Shown here: piece by piece, positions 9,131 through 20,268 of the stretch
How positions within the stretch are numbered: position 1 is the first letter of the stretch
Layout of the letters: each line of letters starts with the position of its first letter
Source of the DNA: Nocardioides alkalitolerans
GTDB taxonomy: Bacteria > Actinomycetota > Actinomycetes > Propionibacteriales > Nocardioidaceae
Direction of reading: 5' to 3'
Assembly (NCBI GenBank): GCA_038184435.1
Contig: CP116227.1
Location: 1,054,001 to 1,118,000, forward strand
DNA: 64,000 nt
The notes under the pieces: generated by a model
What the model saw: the letters and a program-made list of their open reading frames with translations, nothing else
Told to the model about the DNA's origin: nothing
The model's database searches: none
Translations under genes and position numbers: made by a program

Positions 9131-10325
9131 GCGCAGGGTGGAAGACAGCAACAGTCGGAGAGTCTATCGTCCCGGTGTCGGTCGCTGGGAAGATGAAGAT
9201 TCAGACGAAGGACTACAAAAACGCCGGCGCCTATCCGATCGTGGACCAAGGGCAGGCGCTTACCGCGGGATGGACGGAATCCCGTGACGCCGTCATCTAC
9301 GCCCCGCTGCCGCTGATCGTGTTCGGTGATCACAGCCGGACCTTCAAGTACGTCGACCGGCCCTTCGCTAGAGGAGCTGATGGCACCCAACTGCTTCGCC
9401 CTGTTGACGAGATCGACCCCTTGTTCTTCTTCTACGCCTGCCGCGCGATCGACCTGCCCTCTCGGGGCTACAACCGTCACTTCACCCTCCTCAAGGAGAA
9501 GTCCTTCTCGTACCCGTCGGACGGAGTAGTTCAGCGGTCGATCGCAGCGCTCCTGAGTCGTGTCGAGCGCGCGCTGCTACTTCAAGACGAACTGGTCGCT
9601 CTGTTGGAGCAGGTGAAGGCTGCGGCGATGCACCAGTTGTTCTCGCGTGGGCTGCGGGGAGAGGCGCAGAAGGAGACCGAGATGGGGCCGGTTCCCGACA
9701 GTTGGGTCAAGGTCTCGTTTCGCGACCTGGGCCGGATCGTCACGGGAACCACTCCGTCAACAAAGGTTCCGGAGTACTACGAAGGCGGGCAGATTCCTTT
9801 CATCTCGCCTGGGGACATCACGACGGGTGTAGCAGTGACGGAGGCGCAGAAGGTCTTGACTCAGGAGGGGCTGGAAAAGGCACGCCCCTTGCCGAGAGGG
9901 ACGACCCTCGTTGTCTGCATCGGCTCGTCGATCGGAAAGGTCGGACAGACCACGGGTCAGGTGAGCGCGACCAACCAACAGATCAACGCCATTGTGGCTG
10001 GCAGCGAGTTTGAACCTGATTACGTCTTCCATCTGGTGACCCGACATGCTGACGTGATTCGTCGGGCGGCTTCGCCGAGCCCCGTGCCGATTCTGAGCAA
10101 GGGTCCCTTCGAGACGCTGGAGCTCTACACGAGCAAGGACCCTTTGGAGCAACGGGAAATTGCGCAGGTGATCAGTTCGCTCGATCGCAAGATCGACCTG
10201 CATCGCCGCAAGGGCGAAGTGCTCGACCAGCTCTTCGAGTCCCTGCTGCACAAGCTGATGACCGGCGAGGTGTCGGTCGACGCCCTCGACCTGAGTGTGT
10301 TGCCGAAGCTCGAGGGGAGCGCCGC

Positions 10326-10329
<4 letters not shown>
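9127..10329 (+). CDS. hsdS: Type I restriction-modification specificity subunit HsdS
   Basis: Specificity subunit that chooses the DNA target for HsdM and HsdR. The 400-residue protein has the standard two-part plan. Target-recognition domain 1 spans about 1-140 and is followed by a conserved helix (VERALLLQDELVALLEQVKAAAMHQLF). Domain 2 spans about 185-345, beginning GPVPDSWVKVSFRDLGRIVTG, and is followed by a second conserved helix (LDRKIDLHRRKGEVLDQLFESLLHKLM). Both domains are present and the length is normal, so it looks functional. It overlaps hsdM by 4 bases (ATGA) and hsdR by 4 bases, showing translational coupling. The recognised site cannot be read from the sequence. Confidence 0.93.
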
Positions 10330-13267
<2,938 letters not shown>

Positions 13268-13271
<4 letters not shown>

Positions 13272-13600
13272 CGGCACGCCCCAAGATGGTCCTGACTCCC
13301 GATCAGGTGCTCACCCGGAAGGCCATGGCCTGGGCGGCGAGGATCCGCGTCAACCCCTCGCGCATTGTGATCACTGACCTTCCGGAGAAGTGGGGATCCT
13401 GCGCATCGGACGGCGTGGTCACCCTTGCAGACGATCTTGTCGACATGCCTGAGGACTTCCAGGACTACGTCGTCGTCCACGAGCTGCTGCACCTGCGATA
13501 CCGGTCCCATGGCAAGGCCTTCACGGCGATGATGACCGCCCTCGTCCCTGACTGGCGCGAGTTGGAAGTTTCAAGCCCAGTACGGGAAGTGCGCAGTTGA
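13268..13600 (+). CDS. YgjP-type (SprT/M48-like) metallopeptidase-fold protein linked to the type I RM operon
   Basis: Small 110-residue protein of the YgjP/DUF45 metalloprotein family. The conserved KWGSC motif lies at 41-45, the zinc-binding HELLH at 71-75, and a third ligand candidate is His81 (HGKAF). The GTG start at 13268 overlaps the hsdR stop by 4 bases and has GGAGAAGG upstream, so it is the fourth gene of the hsd operon. Such proteins recur as the last gene of type I restriction operons; their role there is not established, though protein processing or quality control has been suggested. It is about half the length of stand-alone YgjP, which is usual for this context. Its last 80 bases overlap the antisense end of the integrase remnant. 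Confidence 0.85.
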
Positions 13601-14111
13601 GCGAAGCGTAAGACGTCAAGCGAACCCATCCAACAGGCACTTGGTCAAGGTGCTTGACGGGCTCGGTCGGGGGCGGCGTTCGTCTGGGCCGCTCTGATGA
13701 GCCGACGGAGGGAGCGACCTCGTCAATGTTGCTCCTTCTCAGCGAAATGAACGCGGTGTCAACGGCGAGCTTGGTCCGCTCGTCACTGCTCGGCATCGGG
13801 TGCGTGTAGGTCCGCAGTGTGAAGCTGGGGTCGCTGTGGCCGAAATACTCAGAGACGGCGCGGATGGACTCGCCGGTGTCGAGGAGGACTGAGTGGTATG
13901 AATGGCGGAGGGCGTGCATTCCGTTGTCGCAGGTCGGCTCGACGCCGGCGGTCTCCTGAGCGCGACGCCACAGGCTGCTGTTGACGCAATCGCGGTTGAG
14001 CGGGTGTCGTTCGAGCGTCGTCATCACGAGTGGGACGCGCACCATCTCGCCGCTGGTGAGGCTCCGCCAAGGCAACGACTGGGACTTAGGCGTTCGATCG
14101 ACGCTGGCCAA
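13521..14111 (-). pseudogene. Tyrosine recombinase (phage-type integrase), C-terminal remnant
   Basis: The frame keeps the C-terminal half of the catalytic domain of an actinobacterial phage-type integrase. Visible are PLNRDCVNSSLWRRA, then GMHALRHSYHSVLLDTGESI with the His-x-x-Arg pair, GHSDPSFTLRTYTHPMPSSDERT with the second His, and the likely nucleophile Tyr in RTYTH. The arm-binding and core-binding domains and the first catalytic Arg are missing. Intact family members are about 370-400 residues; upstream of base 14111 the similarity stops and an unrelated frame begins. It is therefore an inactivated stump of the element that probably brought in this island. Confidence 0.8.
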
Positions 14112-14295
14112 AGTCGGTGAGCTCCGCGTGGGCCATGCCCAGATAGGGGAGCGCCGCAGCGTGCCCGGCCAGATCGGTGGCGGCCTCCCTCGCCGCGATC
14201 GGAGAGATCACCCGGACGAACCCCAGCGACTCGTCGTTCGTGTCGGTGCCGCGGGCGCGATCCCGAGTGGTCAGGGTGCTCGCCTCGATGGTCAA
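14086..14295 (-). CDS. Possible small protein downstream of the DUF4411 gene (unrecognised)
   Basis: A 69-residue frame with a TTG start 9 bases after the DUF4411 stop codon. Its C-terminal half (ISPIAAREAATDLAGHAAALPYLGMAHAEL) reads like a plausible helical protein, and codon use looks coding, but I do not recognise it and there is no strong ribosome binding site. It may be a third member of the toxin-antitoxin operon or the edge of a lost gene fused up against the integrase stump, which it overlaps by 26 bases. Confidence 0.25.
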   Translation of the reverse strand: MTIEASTLTTRDRARGTDTNDESLGFVRVISPIAAREAATDLAGHAAALPYLGMAHAELTDFGQRRSNA

Positions 14296-14304
14296 TGGTA
14301 GTGC

Positions 14305-14793
14305 TCACGCGACGAGGCGCATCCCTAGCGTTCGGTAGAGACTGAACGGGTCGGTCCAGTCGACTCCGAATGCGTCGCAAACGTCGGGGATCTTGATCCT
14401 CTTTTTGGACTCGGGCGCCGGCCGCTCGCGGGTGACGACGACGCCGCCGATTGCCATCGCGTGCGCAATCAACTTGTAGTCAGCCGAGTCCAGGAACTCG
14501 TCCTTGGCCTCCTGGCGGTACTGCCGAGCGGGGTCGGTGGCCCACGCCGACAACTCGGCCATCGCACTGACGACGTCCGCGGTGTCAGTCAGCCAGAAGC
14601 TGGGCGGCCGAGCCCTCGCCCAGGCGACGAGGTCGCCAGTGCCAGCCGTGATCTCGTCCTTCACGGCCTCGATAGAGGCGACCTGGCCGGCAAGTGCGGG
14701 ATCACCGAGCCAGGACCAGAAGCCGGGCGCGATGTCGAACGCGTAGTACAGGCGGCTCGCCTCCATGAAGGCGTTGGCATCCAGGAGGTACAT
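14305..14793 (-). CDS. DUF4411 family PIN-like toxin
   Basis: A 162-residue protein of the DUF4411 family, a PIN-like fold and the predicted RNase toxin of a type II toxin-antitoxin pair. Acidic residues expected for the metal site are visible: Asp5 in YLLDANAFMEA, Asp/Glu in VKDEI near 43-46, and Asp in DSADYKLIAHAM near 102-105, followed by the strand VVVTRE. The start codon overlaps the stop of the ImmA/IrrE gene by one base, showing coupling. DUF4411 next to a COG2856 (ImmA/IrrE) protein is a recurrent pair in bacterial genomes. Family and pairing are known; RNase activity for this copy is inferred. Confidence 0.85.
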   Translation of the reverse strand: MYLLDANAFMEASRLYYAFDIAPGFWSWLGDPALAGQVASIEAVKDEITAGTGDLVAWARARPPSFWLTDTADVVSAMAELSAWATDPARQYRQEAKDEFLDSADYKLIAHAMAIGGVVVTRERPAPESKKRIKIPDVCDAFGVDWTDPFSLYRTLGMRLVA

Positions 14794-15938
14794 CAGGCAG
14801 CCCCGAGGCGACGCGCGTATTCGTCGAACGTGCTCGTGGACTTCATGGACATGAGGCGCATCGCCTCACTGATCGGGGTCCGCCCTTCGAGTGCGTCAGC
14901 GACGAGTGCACGAGACAGCCGTTCGCCGATCCGGAACGGCTGGTTGTTGTAGTGGTCGCCCCCGCCGCCCTCGTTCGCCGCAGTCAGCGCGCGGAGGCGG
15001 GCGACCTCGTTGTCGTAGGCGTCGGCGAAGCTGTCCAGCCGTCGAACGCCGGTGCGGTGCAGTGCCTGCAGGATGACGAGGGTGCCACACCGGTAGTCGC
15101 GCGCCAGGGCGTCGAGGGCCTCGACAAGGGGTGCATCGGCCACCCCCGCGTGGCGGGCAGCCAGGTCATCCCGGGGGACAAGGACCTCGGACGCGACGGC
15201 GTTGCACCAGCGCTCGATCTCGGACTGCCCGATGTGTCGCGGATCCTCGTTGCCGATCCCACTCGTGCCGCGCCACACGTGGGCGATCTCGTGCACCAGC
15301 GTGAAGATCTGGCCGTTGAGCGTCTGGTGGGTGTTCACGAACACGAGCGGGGCGATGTCGTCAACCAGCGCGAAGCCGCGGAACTCCTTCTCGTCCAGCG
15401 GGCGTCGGGTGTTGTTGTCGACCATGGATGTCGCGACAGTGAGGCCGCCGAGGGCCTCGAAGTTGCGGAGCAAGGTCTTCCTGGTGTCGGACCAGTTCCC
15501 GCGTCGGGCAGACACCTCGAAGTCGAGGGCACGACGGATCAAAGCAGCGGCTTCGATGGGATCGGAGTCGGCCGCCGCACCGACGAACTTGAGAGGGTCG
15601 GCGCCCAGGTTGAGGGCGTGGTCGCGATACCACTCCTGTCGCCGCTGGGACTGCCCGATGACGGCGATGAGGTTGGCACTAGGCGTGGGCGGTCCGTCGA
15701 AGCCTTCGCGGAAGTCCGGCACGGGCAGGGTCCACTGCGGCGGCTCAGGGAGCAGCAGATATCCGAACGGCACGCCAGCGGCCTTCGCGAAGTCCTGCAG
15801 CTGTTTCAGCGTAGGACGCGCGTCGGCGCTCAGCCATTTATCGACAGCGAAGCGCCGGTGGAGGCCCTCCTCGTCGGCGCCCGTGACGTCGAGCGCCCAG
15901 AACAGCACGGAGGGGGCGACGTCGACTCGTACGGTCAT
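14793..15938 (-). CDS. ImmA/IrrE family metallo-endopeptidase, probable antitoxin partner of the DUF4411 protein
   Basis: A 381-residue COG2856 protein. The N-terminal ~65 residues resemble the degenerate helix-turn-helix that often precedes this domain (RFAVDKWLSADARPTLKQLQDFAKAAGVPFGYLLLPEPP). The zinc protease motif HEIAH lies near 223-227 in FTLVHEIAHVWRG, with a downstream ligand candidate in EIERWCNAVASEVLVP. A GAGAGGAG ribosome binding site lies before the ATG. It is the first gene of a two- or three-gene operon with DUF4411. In this pairing it is thought to act as the antitoxin and DNA-binding regulator; that function is inferred from context. Confidence 0.87.
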   Translation of the reverse strand: MTVRVDVAPSVLFWALDVTGADEEGLHRRFAVDKWLSADARPTLKQLQDFAKAAGVPFGYLLLPEPPQWTLPVPDFREGFDGPPTPSANLIAVIGQSQRRQEWYRDHALNLGADPLKFVGAAADSDPIEAAALIRRALDFEVSARRGNWSDTRKTLLRNFEALGGLTVATSMVDNNTRRPLDEKEFRGFALVDDIAPLVFVNTHQTLNGQIFTLVHEIAHVWRGTSGIGNEDPRHIGQSEIERWCNAVASEVLVPRDDLAARHAGVADAPLVEALDALARDYRCGTLVILQALHRTGVRRLDSFADAYDNEVARLRALTAANEGGGGDHYNNQPFRIGERLSRALVADALEGRTPISEAMRLMSMKSTSTFDEYARRLGAA

Positions 15939-16080
15939 CGCTCTCCTCTCAGCGCTCGGTCACCGGCATTGTCGCAGTGTCGCGCCCGGGTCCGACAGTC
16001 CGCAGAAACGGCGCGTCGGCTCGACGCCGCCACGCGTTCCATGTACCACTCATGTAACAAGCGAGCGGAAAAACACGAGA

Positions 16081-16118
16081 AACGCCGCCGAACGACCACG
16101 AAGGTCGTCGGCGGCGTT
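16081..16118 (-). terminator. Rho-independent terminator of glnA
   Basis: On the minus strand a long stem is formed by AACGCCGCCG pairing with CGGCGGCGTT, extended by ACGACC/GGTCGT with a single bulged A. A 5-base loop lies between the arms. The stem is followed on that strand by CTCGTGTTTTTC. It lies about 70 bases after the glnA stop and marks the return to core genome at the right edge of the accessory island. Confidence 0.85.
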
Positions 16119-16185
16119 TCCGCAGATCAGAGGCGGTTTTTGGTCAACGCTTGGCGTTGATCGGCCGACCCTAGAACACCCGAAA

Positions 16186-17607
16186 TCAGATGTCGTAGTA
16201 CAGCTCGAACTCGTGCGGGTGCGGCCGCAGCTGCACGGGCGCGATCTCGTTCTCGCGCTTGTAGGACACCCACGTCTCGATGAGGTCGGGGGTGAACACG
16301 CCGCCCTGCGTCAGGTACTCGTTGTCGGCCTCGAGCGCGTCGAGCACGGCACCGAGGGACGTGGGGACCTGCTCGATCTCGGCCATCTCGTCCGGCGGCA
16401 GCTCGTAGATGTCCTTGTCGATCGGCGCAGCCGGCTCGATCTTGTTCTTGACGCCGTCGAGGCCCGCGAGCATGAGCGCGGAGAACGCCAGGTAGGGGTT
16501 CGCCGACGGGTCGGGGAAGCGGGTCTCGATGCGCTTCGCCTTGGGGTTCGAGCCCGTGATCGGGATGCGGACCGAGGCGGAGCGGTTGCGCGAGGAGTAG
16601 ACGAGCGAGATCGGCGCCTCGTAGCCCGGGACCAGGCGGTGGTAGGAGTTCACCGTCGGGTTCGTGAAGGCCAGCAGCGAGGGGGCGTGCTTCAGGATGC
16701 CGCCGATGTACCAGCGCGCCATGTCCGAGAGGCCGCCGTACCCGGCCTCGTCGTAGAACAGCGGCGAGCCGTCCTTCCACAGCGACTGGTGCACGTGCAT
16801 GCCCGAGCCGTTGTCGCCGAAGATGGGCTTCGGCATGAAGGTGACGGACTTGCCCTGCTGCCACGCGGTGTTCTTGATGAGGTACTTGAACTTCATCACG
16901 TCGTCCGCGGCCTTGAGCAGCGTGTCGAAGCGGTAGTTGATCTCCGCCTGGCCGGCGGTGCCGACCTCGTGGTGCGCCCGCTCGACCTGGAGGCCGCAGG
17001 CCTCGAGGTTCTTGACCATGTCGGCGCGCAGGTCGCTGTAGTGGTCGTAGGGCTCGACGGGGAAGTAGCCGCCCTTGAGGCGGGTCTTGTAGCCGAGGTT
17101 GTCCTCGCCGTCCTTGCCCGAGTTCCACCAGCCCTCGACCGAGTCGATGTGGTAGAAGCCCTCGTTGACGCCCGTCGAGTAGCGGACGTTGTCGAAGATG
17201 TAGAACTCGGCCTCGGGGGCGAAGAACGCCGTGTCGGCGATGCCCGTGGTCTCGAGGTAGGCCAGCGCCTTCTTGGCGATGTTGCGCGGGTCGCGCGAGT
17301 AGGCCTCGCCCGTGATCGGGTCGTGGATGAAGAAGTTGATGTTGAGCGTCTTCGCCTTGCGGAACGGGTCGATGTACGCCGTCGTCGGGTCCGGGAAGAG
17401 GGACATGTCCGACTCGTTGATGGCCTGGAAGCCACGGATCGACGAGCCGTCGAAGCCCAGGCCGTCGTCGAAGACCGACTGGTCGAACGACGACACGGGA
17501 ACCGTGAAGTGCTGCATGATGCCGGGCAGGTCACAGAAGCGGACGTCGACCATCTCGACGCCCTCGTCCTTGATGTACTTCAGCAGCTCTTCGCTGTTGG
17601 CGAACAT
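16186..17607 (-). CDS. glnA: Glutamine synthetase type I (GlnA)
   Basis: Makes glutamine from glutamate, ammonia and ATP; the central nitrogen-assimilation enzyme, a cytoplasmic dodecamer. The 473-residue protein has the N-terminal beta-grasp domain with GLGFDGSSIRGF, metal ligands in APEAEFYIFD, the GSGMHVHQSLW signature near 265, the ATP/glutamate region NPTVNSYHRLVPGYEAP, and RNRSASVRIP. The adenylylation loop is present with its Tyr in KDIYELPPDE, so GlnE-type control is expected. The ATG at 17607 has AGGAGGA upstream; the longer open frame before it is non-coding. A GlnR operator lies upstream (see separate entry). Confidence 0.98.
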   Translation of the reverse strand: MFANSEELLKYIKDEGVEMVDVRFCDLPGIMQHFTVPVSSFDQSVFDDGLGFDGSSIRGFQAINESDMSLFPDPTTAYIDPFRKAKTLNINFFIHDPITGEAYSRDPRNIAKKALAYLETTGIADTAFFAPEAEFYIFDNVRYSTGVNEGFYHIDSVEGWWNSGKDGEDNLGYKTRLKGGYFPVEPYDHYSDLRADMVKNLEACGLQVERAHHEVGTAGQAEINYRFDTLLKAADDVMKFKYLIKNTAWQQGKSVTFMPKPIFGDNGSGMHVHQSLWKDGSPLFYDEAGYGGLSDMARWYIGGILKHAPSLLAFTNPTVNSYHRLVPGYEAPISLVYSSRNRSASVRIPITGSNPKAKRIETRFPDPSANPYLAFSALMLAGLDGVKNKIEPAAPIDKDIYELPPDEMAEIEQVPTSLGAVLDALEADNEYLTQGGVFTPDLIETWVSYKRENEIAPVQLRPHPHEFELYYDI

Positions 17608-17712
17608 TCGTCCTCCTACGCGGCACGCCGGTGGGCGTGGCGCTCGTGGTACGGGTGAGTCGACGAGGGCAGCCTTGCACCCGTCGATTGCGACGCAACG
17701 TATGCACGGGCA

Positions 17713-17750
17713 GTTTCGCTCCGATATCCCGATTGTTTCAGCCGTGTTAC
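17713..17750 (-). promoter_or_regulatory. GlnR operator upstream of glnA
   Basis: Read on the minus strand the order is GTAAC, 6 bases, GAAAC, 6 bases, GATAT, 6 bases, GAAAC. This is the double-box layout known for actinobacterial GlnR sites (gTnAC-n6-GaAAC repeated every 22 bases). The first box is perfect; in the second, only the GAAAC half is well conserved. It lies about 105 bases upstream of the glnA start. It predicts nitrogen-dependent regulation by GlnR, whose gene is not in this window. Confidence 0.75.
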
Positions 17751-17865
17751 AGGTTGGGGTGGGCGGGGTGAAGCCCCGCGCGGGTCGCGCGCGTGCCGCA
17801 CGCGGCGTACGCCGGTGGGTCGCCCGGATGACGCTCCGGTGACACGGTCTCGATAACCTGCGCCC

Positions 17866-18279
17866 GTGGCCAGCACCGACCGTCAGACCGCCTCCTGGGC
17901 CCGTCGCATGGGCGCGCTCCTCGTCGACTGGTTCGCCTGCATGCTGGTCGTCATCGCCTTCGTGGGCCCGGCCCGCTACTTCCCGGCCACGGCCGAGGAC
18001 GCCGCCGGGGCCAACCCGTCCCTGCTCACGCTGGGTCTCCTCGTGCTGGAGTCGACCGTGCTCACCTGCCTGGCCGGCGGCTCGTTCGGCAAGCTGGTGA
18101 CGCGACTCCGCGTCGTTCGCTACGACGGCCACCCCGGCCCCATCGATCCCATCCGCGCCTTCGGTCGCTCGTTCCTGGTCGCCCTGGTGATCCCGCCGCT
18201 GGTCTTCCGCCCGGACGGCCGCGGCCTCCACGACATCGTCGCCGGCACCATGACGGTCCCGCTCGCCCCGCGCCGCTGA
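17866..18279 (+). CDS. RDD family membrane protein
   Basis: A 137-residue integral membrane protein of the RDD family. The conserved Arg appears in ARRMGALLVDWFACM, and an Asp follows in the first helix. Three membrane segments are visible (about 17-38, 52-72, 102-120), with the family motif FGKLVTRLRVV between the second and third. Function unknown; such proteins often lie next to glnA in actinobacteria, as here (divergent). GTG start with a TAACCT box 6 bases before it and no Shine-Dalgarno sequence, consistent with a leaderless transcript. Confidence 0.88.
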   Translation: MASTDRQTASWARRMGALLVDWFACMLVVIAFVGPARYFPATAEDAAGANPSLLTLGLLVLESTVLTCLAGGSFGKLVTRLRVVRYDGHPGPIDPIRAFGRSFLVALVIPPLVFRPDGRGLHDIVAGTMTVPLAPRR

Positions 18280-18332
18280 CCCGCGCGCCTGACCCGCGCC
18301 GTACGGCGGCGGGTTGTGCCACCATCGACGTC

Positions 18333-19175
18333 ATGACCCGCGCCACGCTCCGCCGCACCGTCGCCGCCCTCGCCCTCTCCGCCACCGCGGTCACCGGCCT
18401 GGTCGCCTGCGGCGAGGACGACGCGCCGAAGCCCGCCGCGGCGCCCGCGAGCCCCGCGACGACGACCGGCCCCGTCGACGCCGTCGAGCTCGCGTCGGCG
18501 ATGACCGCGGCGTACGAGGACGTCACCTCCGCCCGCGTCTCGCTGGACGTCGCGGGCCTCCCCGGCGGCGGGGACGTCAGCGCGGAGGGCGTCGTCTCCT
18601 ACGACGCAGACACCGACGCCGGCACCGGCCCCGCCGCCAGCCTGACGATGGACGCGATGGGCCAGAGCATCGAGCTCCGGGTCGTGGACGGCGTCGTCTA
18701 CCTCGGCGGCCCGCTCGCCGCGATGCTCGGCGGCGGCAGCCCCTGGGTCGGCCTCGACCTCAGCACCGTCGACCTGTCGGGCCTCGGTCTCGACCCCGAG
18801 CAGCTCACCGGGTCCTTCGACCCCGAGCAGCTCGCGGCGACCTTCGGGTCCGCCGCCGACATCGAGCGGGACGGCGAGGAGACGGTCGACGGCGAGACCC
18901 TGGAGCGCTACACCGTCACCCTCGACCCGAGCGCGCTCGCCGAGCTCGTGCCCGGGGCGGCCGCGGCGCTGCCGACGGAGCCCGTCGAGCAGACGGTGCT
19001 GCTCGACGACGCCGACCGCCTCCGCGAGCTGGAGATGGACCTGCCGCTCCCGACGGGGGAGACGGCCATGGTGACGCTGCGGATGAGTGACTACGGAGCC
19101 GACGTCACCGTCGAGGCGCCGCCCGCCGCGGACGTCACGCTCCTCGACGGCATCCCGGGATTCACGACTTCTTGA
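18333..19175 (+). CDS. Secreted lipoprotein, LppX/LprG-like fold (first of a tandem pair)
   Basis: A 280-residue predicted lipoprotein. A signal peptide is followed by the lipobox VTGLVAC, with Cys27 the expected acylation site, and then an Ala/Pro/Thr-rich linker. The remainder has alternating beta segments typical of LppX/LprAFG-type lipoproteins (VDGVVYLGGPL, TVDGETLERYTVTLDP, DYGADVTVEAP). The neighbouring gene encodes a paralogue with the same layout and closing motif. The family binds lipids or other hydrophobic ligands in related bacteria; no ligand can be assigned here. Confidence 0.8.
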   Translation: MTRATLRRTVAALALSATAVTGLVACGEDDAPKPAAAPASPATTTGPVDAVELASAMTAAYEDVTSARVSLDVAGLPGGGDVSAEGVVSYDADTDAGTGPAASLTMDAMGQSIELRVVDGVVYLGGPLAAMLGGGSPWVGLDLSTVDLSGLGLDPEQLTGSFDPEQLAATFGSAADIERDGEETVDGETLERYTVTLDPSALAELVPGAAAALPTEPVEQTVLLDDADRLRELEMDLPLPTGETAMVTLRMSDYGADVTVEAPPAADVTLLDGIPGFTTS

Positions 19176-19275
19176 ACCATTCCGTTTGAGGCGTCGCCGC
19201 GGGGGCAGGGTGCCGGCGGCTCCACGGAGCCACCCACCCCGAGCAGCACCCCGAGAAGCGACCCCGGAAGGAACC

Positions 19276-20181
19276 ATGACGCGCCTCAACGTACGCCGCG
19301 CCATCGCCGCCACCTCCCTGAGCGTCCTGGCCGTGACCGGCCTCGCCGCCTGCGGCTCCGACGACGACTCGAGCAACAACGACGACAGCTCGTCCAGCTC
19401 GAACGAGACCTCCGGTGACGAGGGTTCGGGCGACGAGGGGGACGGGGGCTCCGACGACGGCACGGTCGAGGGCTCGTCCTTCGACGTCGAGGAGGGCGGC
19501 GAGGTCGACCCGGCCGAGTTCGCGTCCTTCTACCTCGAGGCCTCGACCGCGGGGGAGACCGCCGCGATCGAGCAGACGACCACCGTCGACGGTGCGACGA
19601 CCACGATGAGCGGCGAGCAGGTGCTCGACCTCGAGAACCCCGCGCTGCGGCTCACCGGTGACTTCGGCGCGGGCGAGGGCGAGCTCGTCGTCGTCGACGG
19701 CACCATGTACATCCCGATCGCCGAGGGCGGCCAGCAGGTCTCCCTGCCGATCGACGACCCCAGCAACCCGCTCGCCCAGGCGTTCGCGCTGCTCGGCTCG
19801 CCCGACAAGAACGAGCAGATCCTCGCCGAGGCGTCGACGTCGGTGACCTTCACCGGCGTCGAGGAGGTCGACGGCGTCTCGACGGAGACGTACGACGTCG
19901 TGCTCGACCCGGCCGTCATGTTCGACATCCTGGGCTACGGCGACCTCAGCGCCACCGGCGCGGTGCCCGAGGAGATCACCCAGTCCGTCGCGATCGACGC
20001 CGAGGGTCGCGTCGTCGAGCTGGCGCAGGTCTCGCCGGCGACGGATGTGGCGCCCGAGACCGAGACGGTCCAGTCGTGGTCCGACTTCGGTCGCGACGTC
20101 ACCATCGAGGCGCCGACCGACGCGATCCCCTACGACGAGTTCATGAGCTCCATGGGCGGCGGCGCGGCCACCGACAGCTGA
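19276..20181 (+). CDS. Secreted lipoprotein, LppX/LprG-like fold (second of a tandem pair)
   Basis: A 301-residue predicted lipoprotein with lipobox VTGLAAC (Cys25). A long Ser/Asp/Gly/Glu-rich acidic linker follows at about 27-70. The folded part shares motifs with the gene before it: VVDGTMYIPI, EVDGVSTETYDVVLDP, and the ending DFGRDVTIEAPTDAI. ATG at 19276 has GGAAGGA upstream, which decided the start over an earlier in-frame codon inside the preceding gene. The pair probably arose by tandem duplication. Cell-surface role; ligand unknown. Confidence 0.82.
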   Translation: MTRLNVRRAIAATSLSVLAVTGLAACGSDDDSSNNDDSSSSSNETSGDEGSGDEGDGGSDDGTVEGSSFDVEEGGEVDPAEFASFYLEASTAGETAAIEQTTTVDGATTTMSGEQVLDLENPALRLTGDFGAGEGELVVVDGTMYIPIAEGGQQVSLPIDDPSNPLAQAFALLGSPDKNEQILAEASTSVTFTGVEEVDGVSTETYDVVLDPAVMFDILGYGDLSATGAVPEEITQSVAIDAEGRVVELAQVSPATDVAPETETVQSWSDFGRDVTIEAPTDAIPYDEFMSSMGGGAATDS

Positions 20182-20195
20182 GCCAGCACCCACCC

Positions 20196-20238
20196 ACGAC
20201 GACGCCCCCGGTTCCAGCGGAACCGGGGGCGTCGTCGT
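20196..20238. terminator. Strong hairpin between convergent genes
   Basis: A perfect 20-bp stem (ACGACGACGCCCCCGGTTCC pairing with its complement) with a 3-base loop AGC. It sits between the lipoprotein gene (plus) and the DUF4191 gene (minus), so it probably stops transcription from both sides. There is no T-run, which is common for terminators in high-GC actinobacteria. Confidence 0.8.
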
Positions 20239-20268
20239 ACGTGCGGAGGAAGCGCGGGGGAGCGGGGC

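Noticed and set aside
13640..13662. Short imperfect hairpin after the YgjP gene as a terminator
   Set aside because: Only about six pairs including a G-T wobble and no T-run; too weak to annotate.
16186..18231. A 681-residue extended form of GlnA
   Set aside because: The family start MFANSEELL with AGGAGGA fits at 17607; the extension crosses the GlnR operator and the RDD gene.
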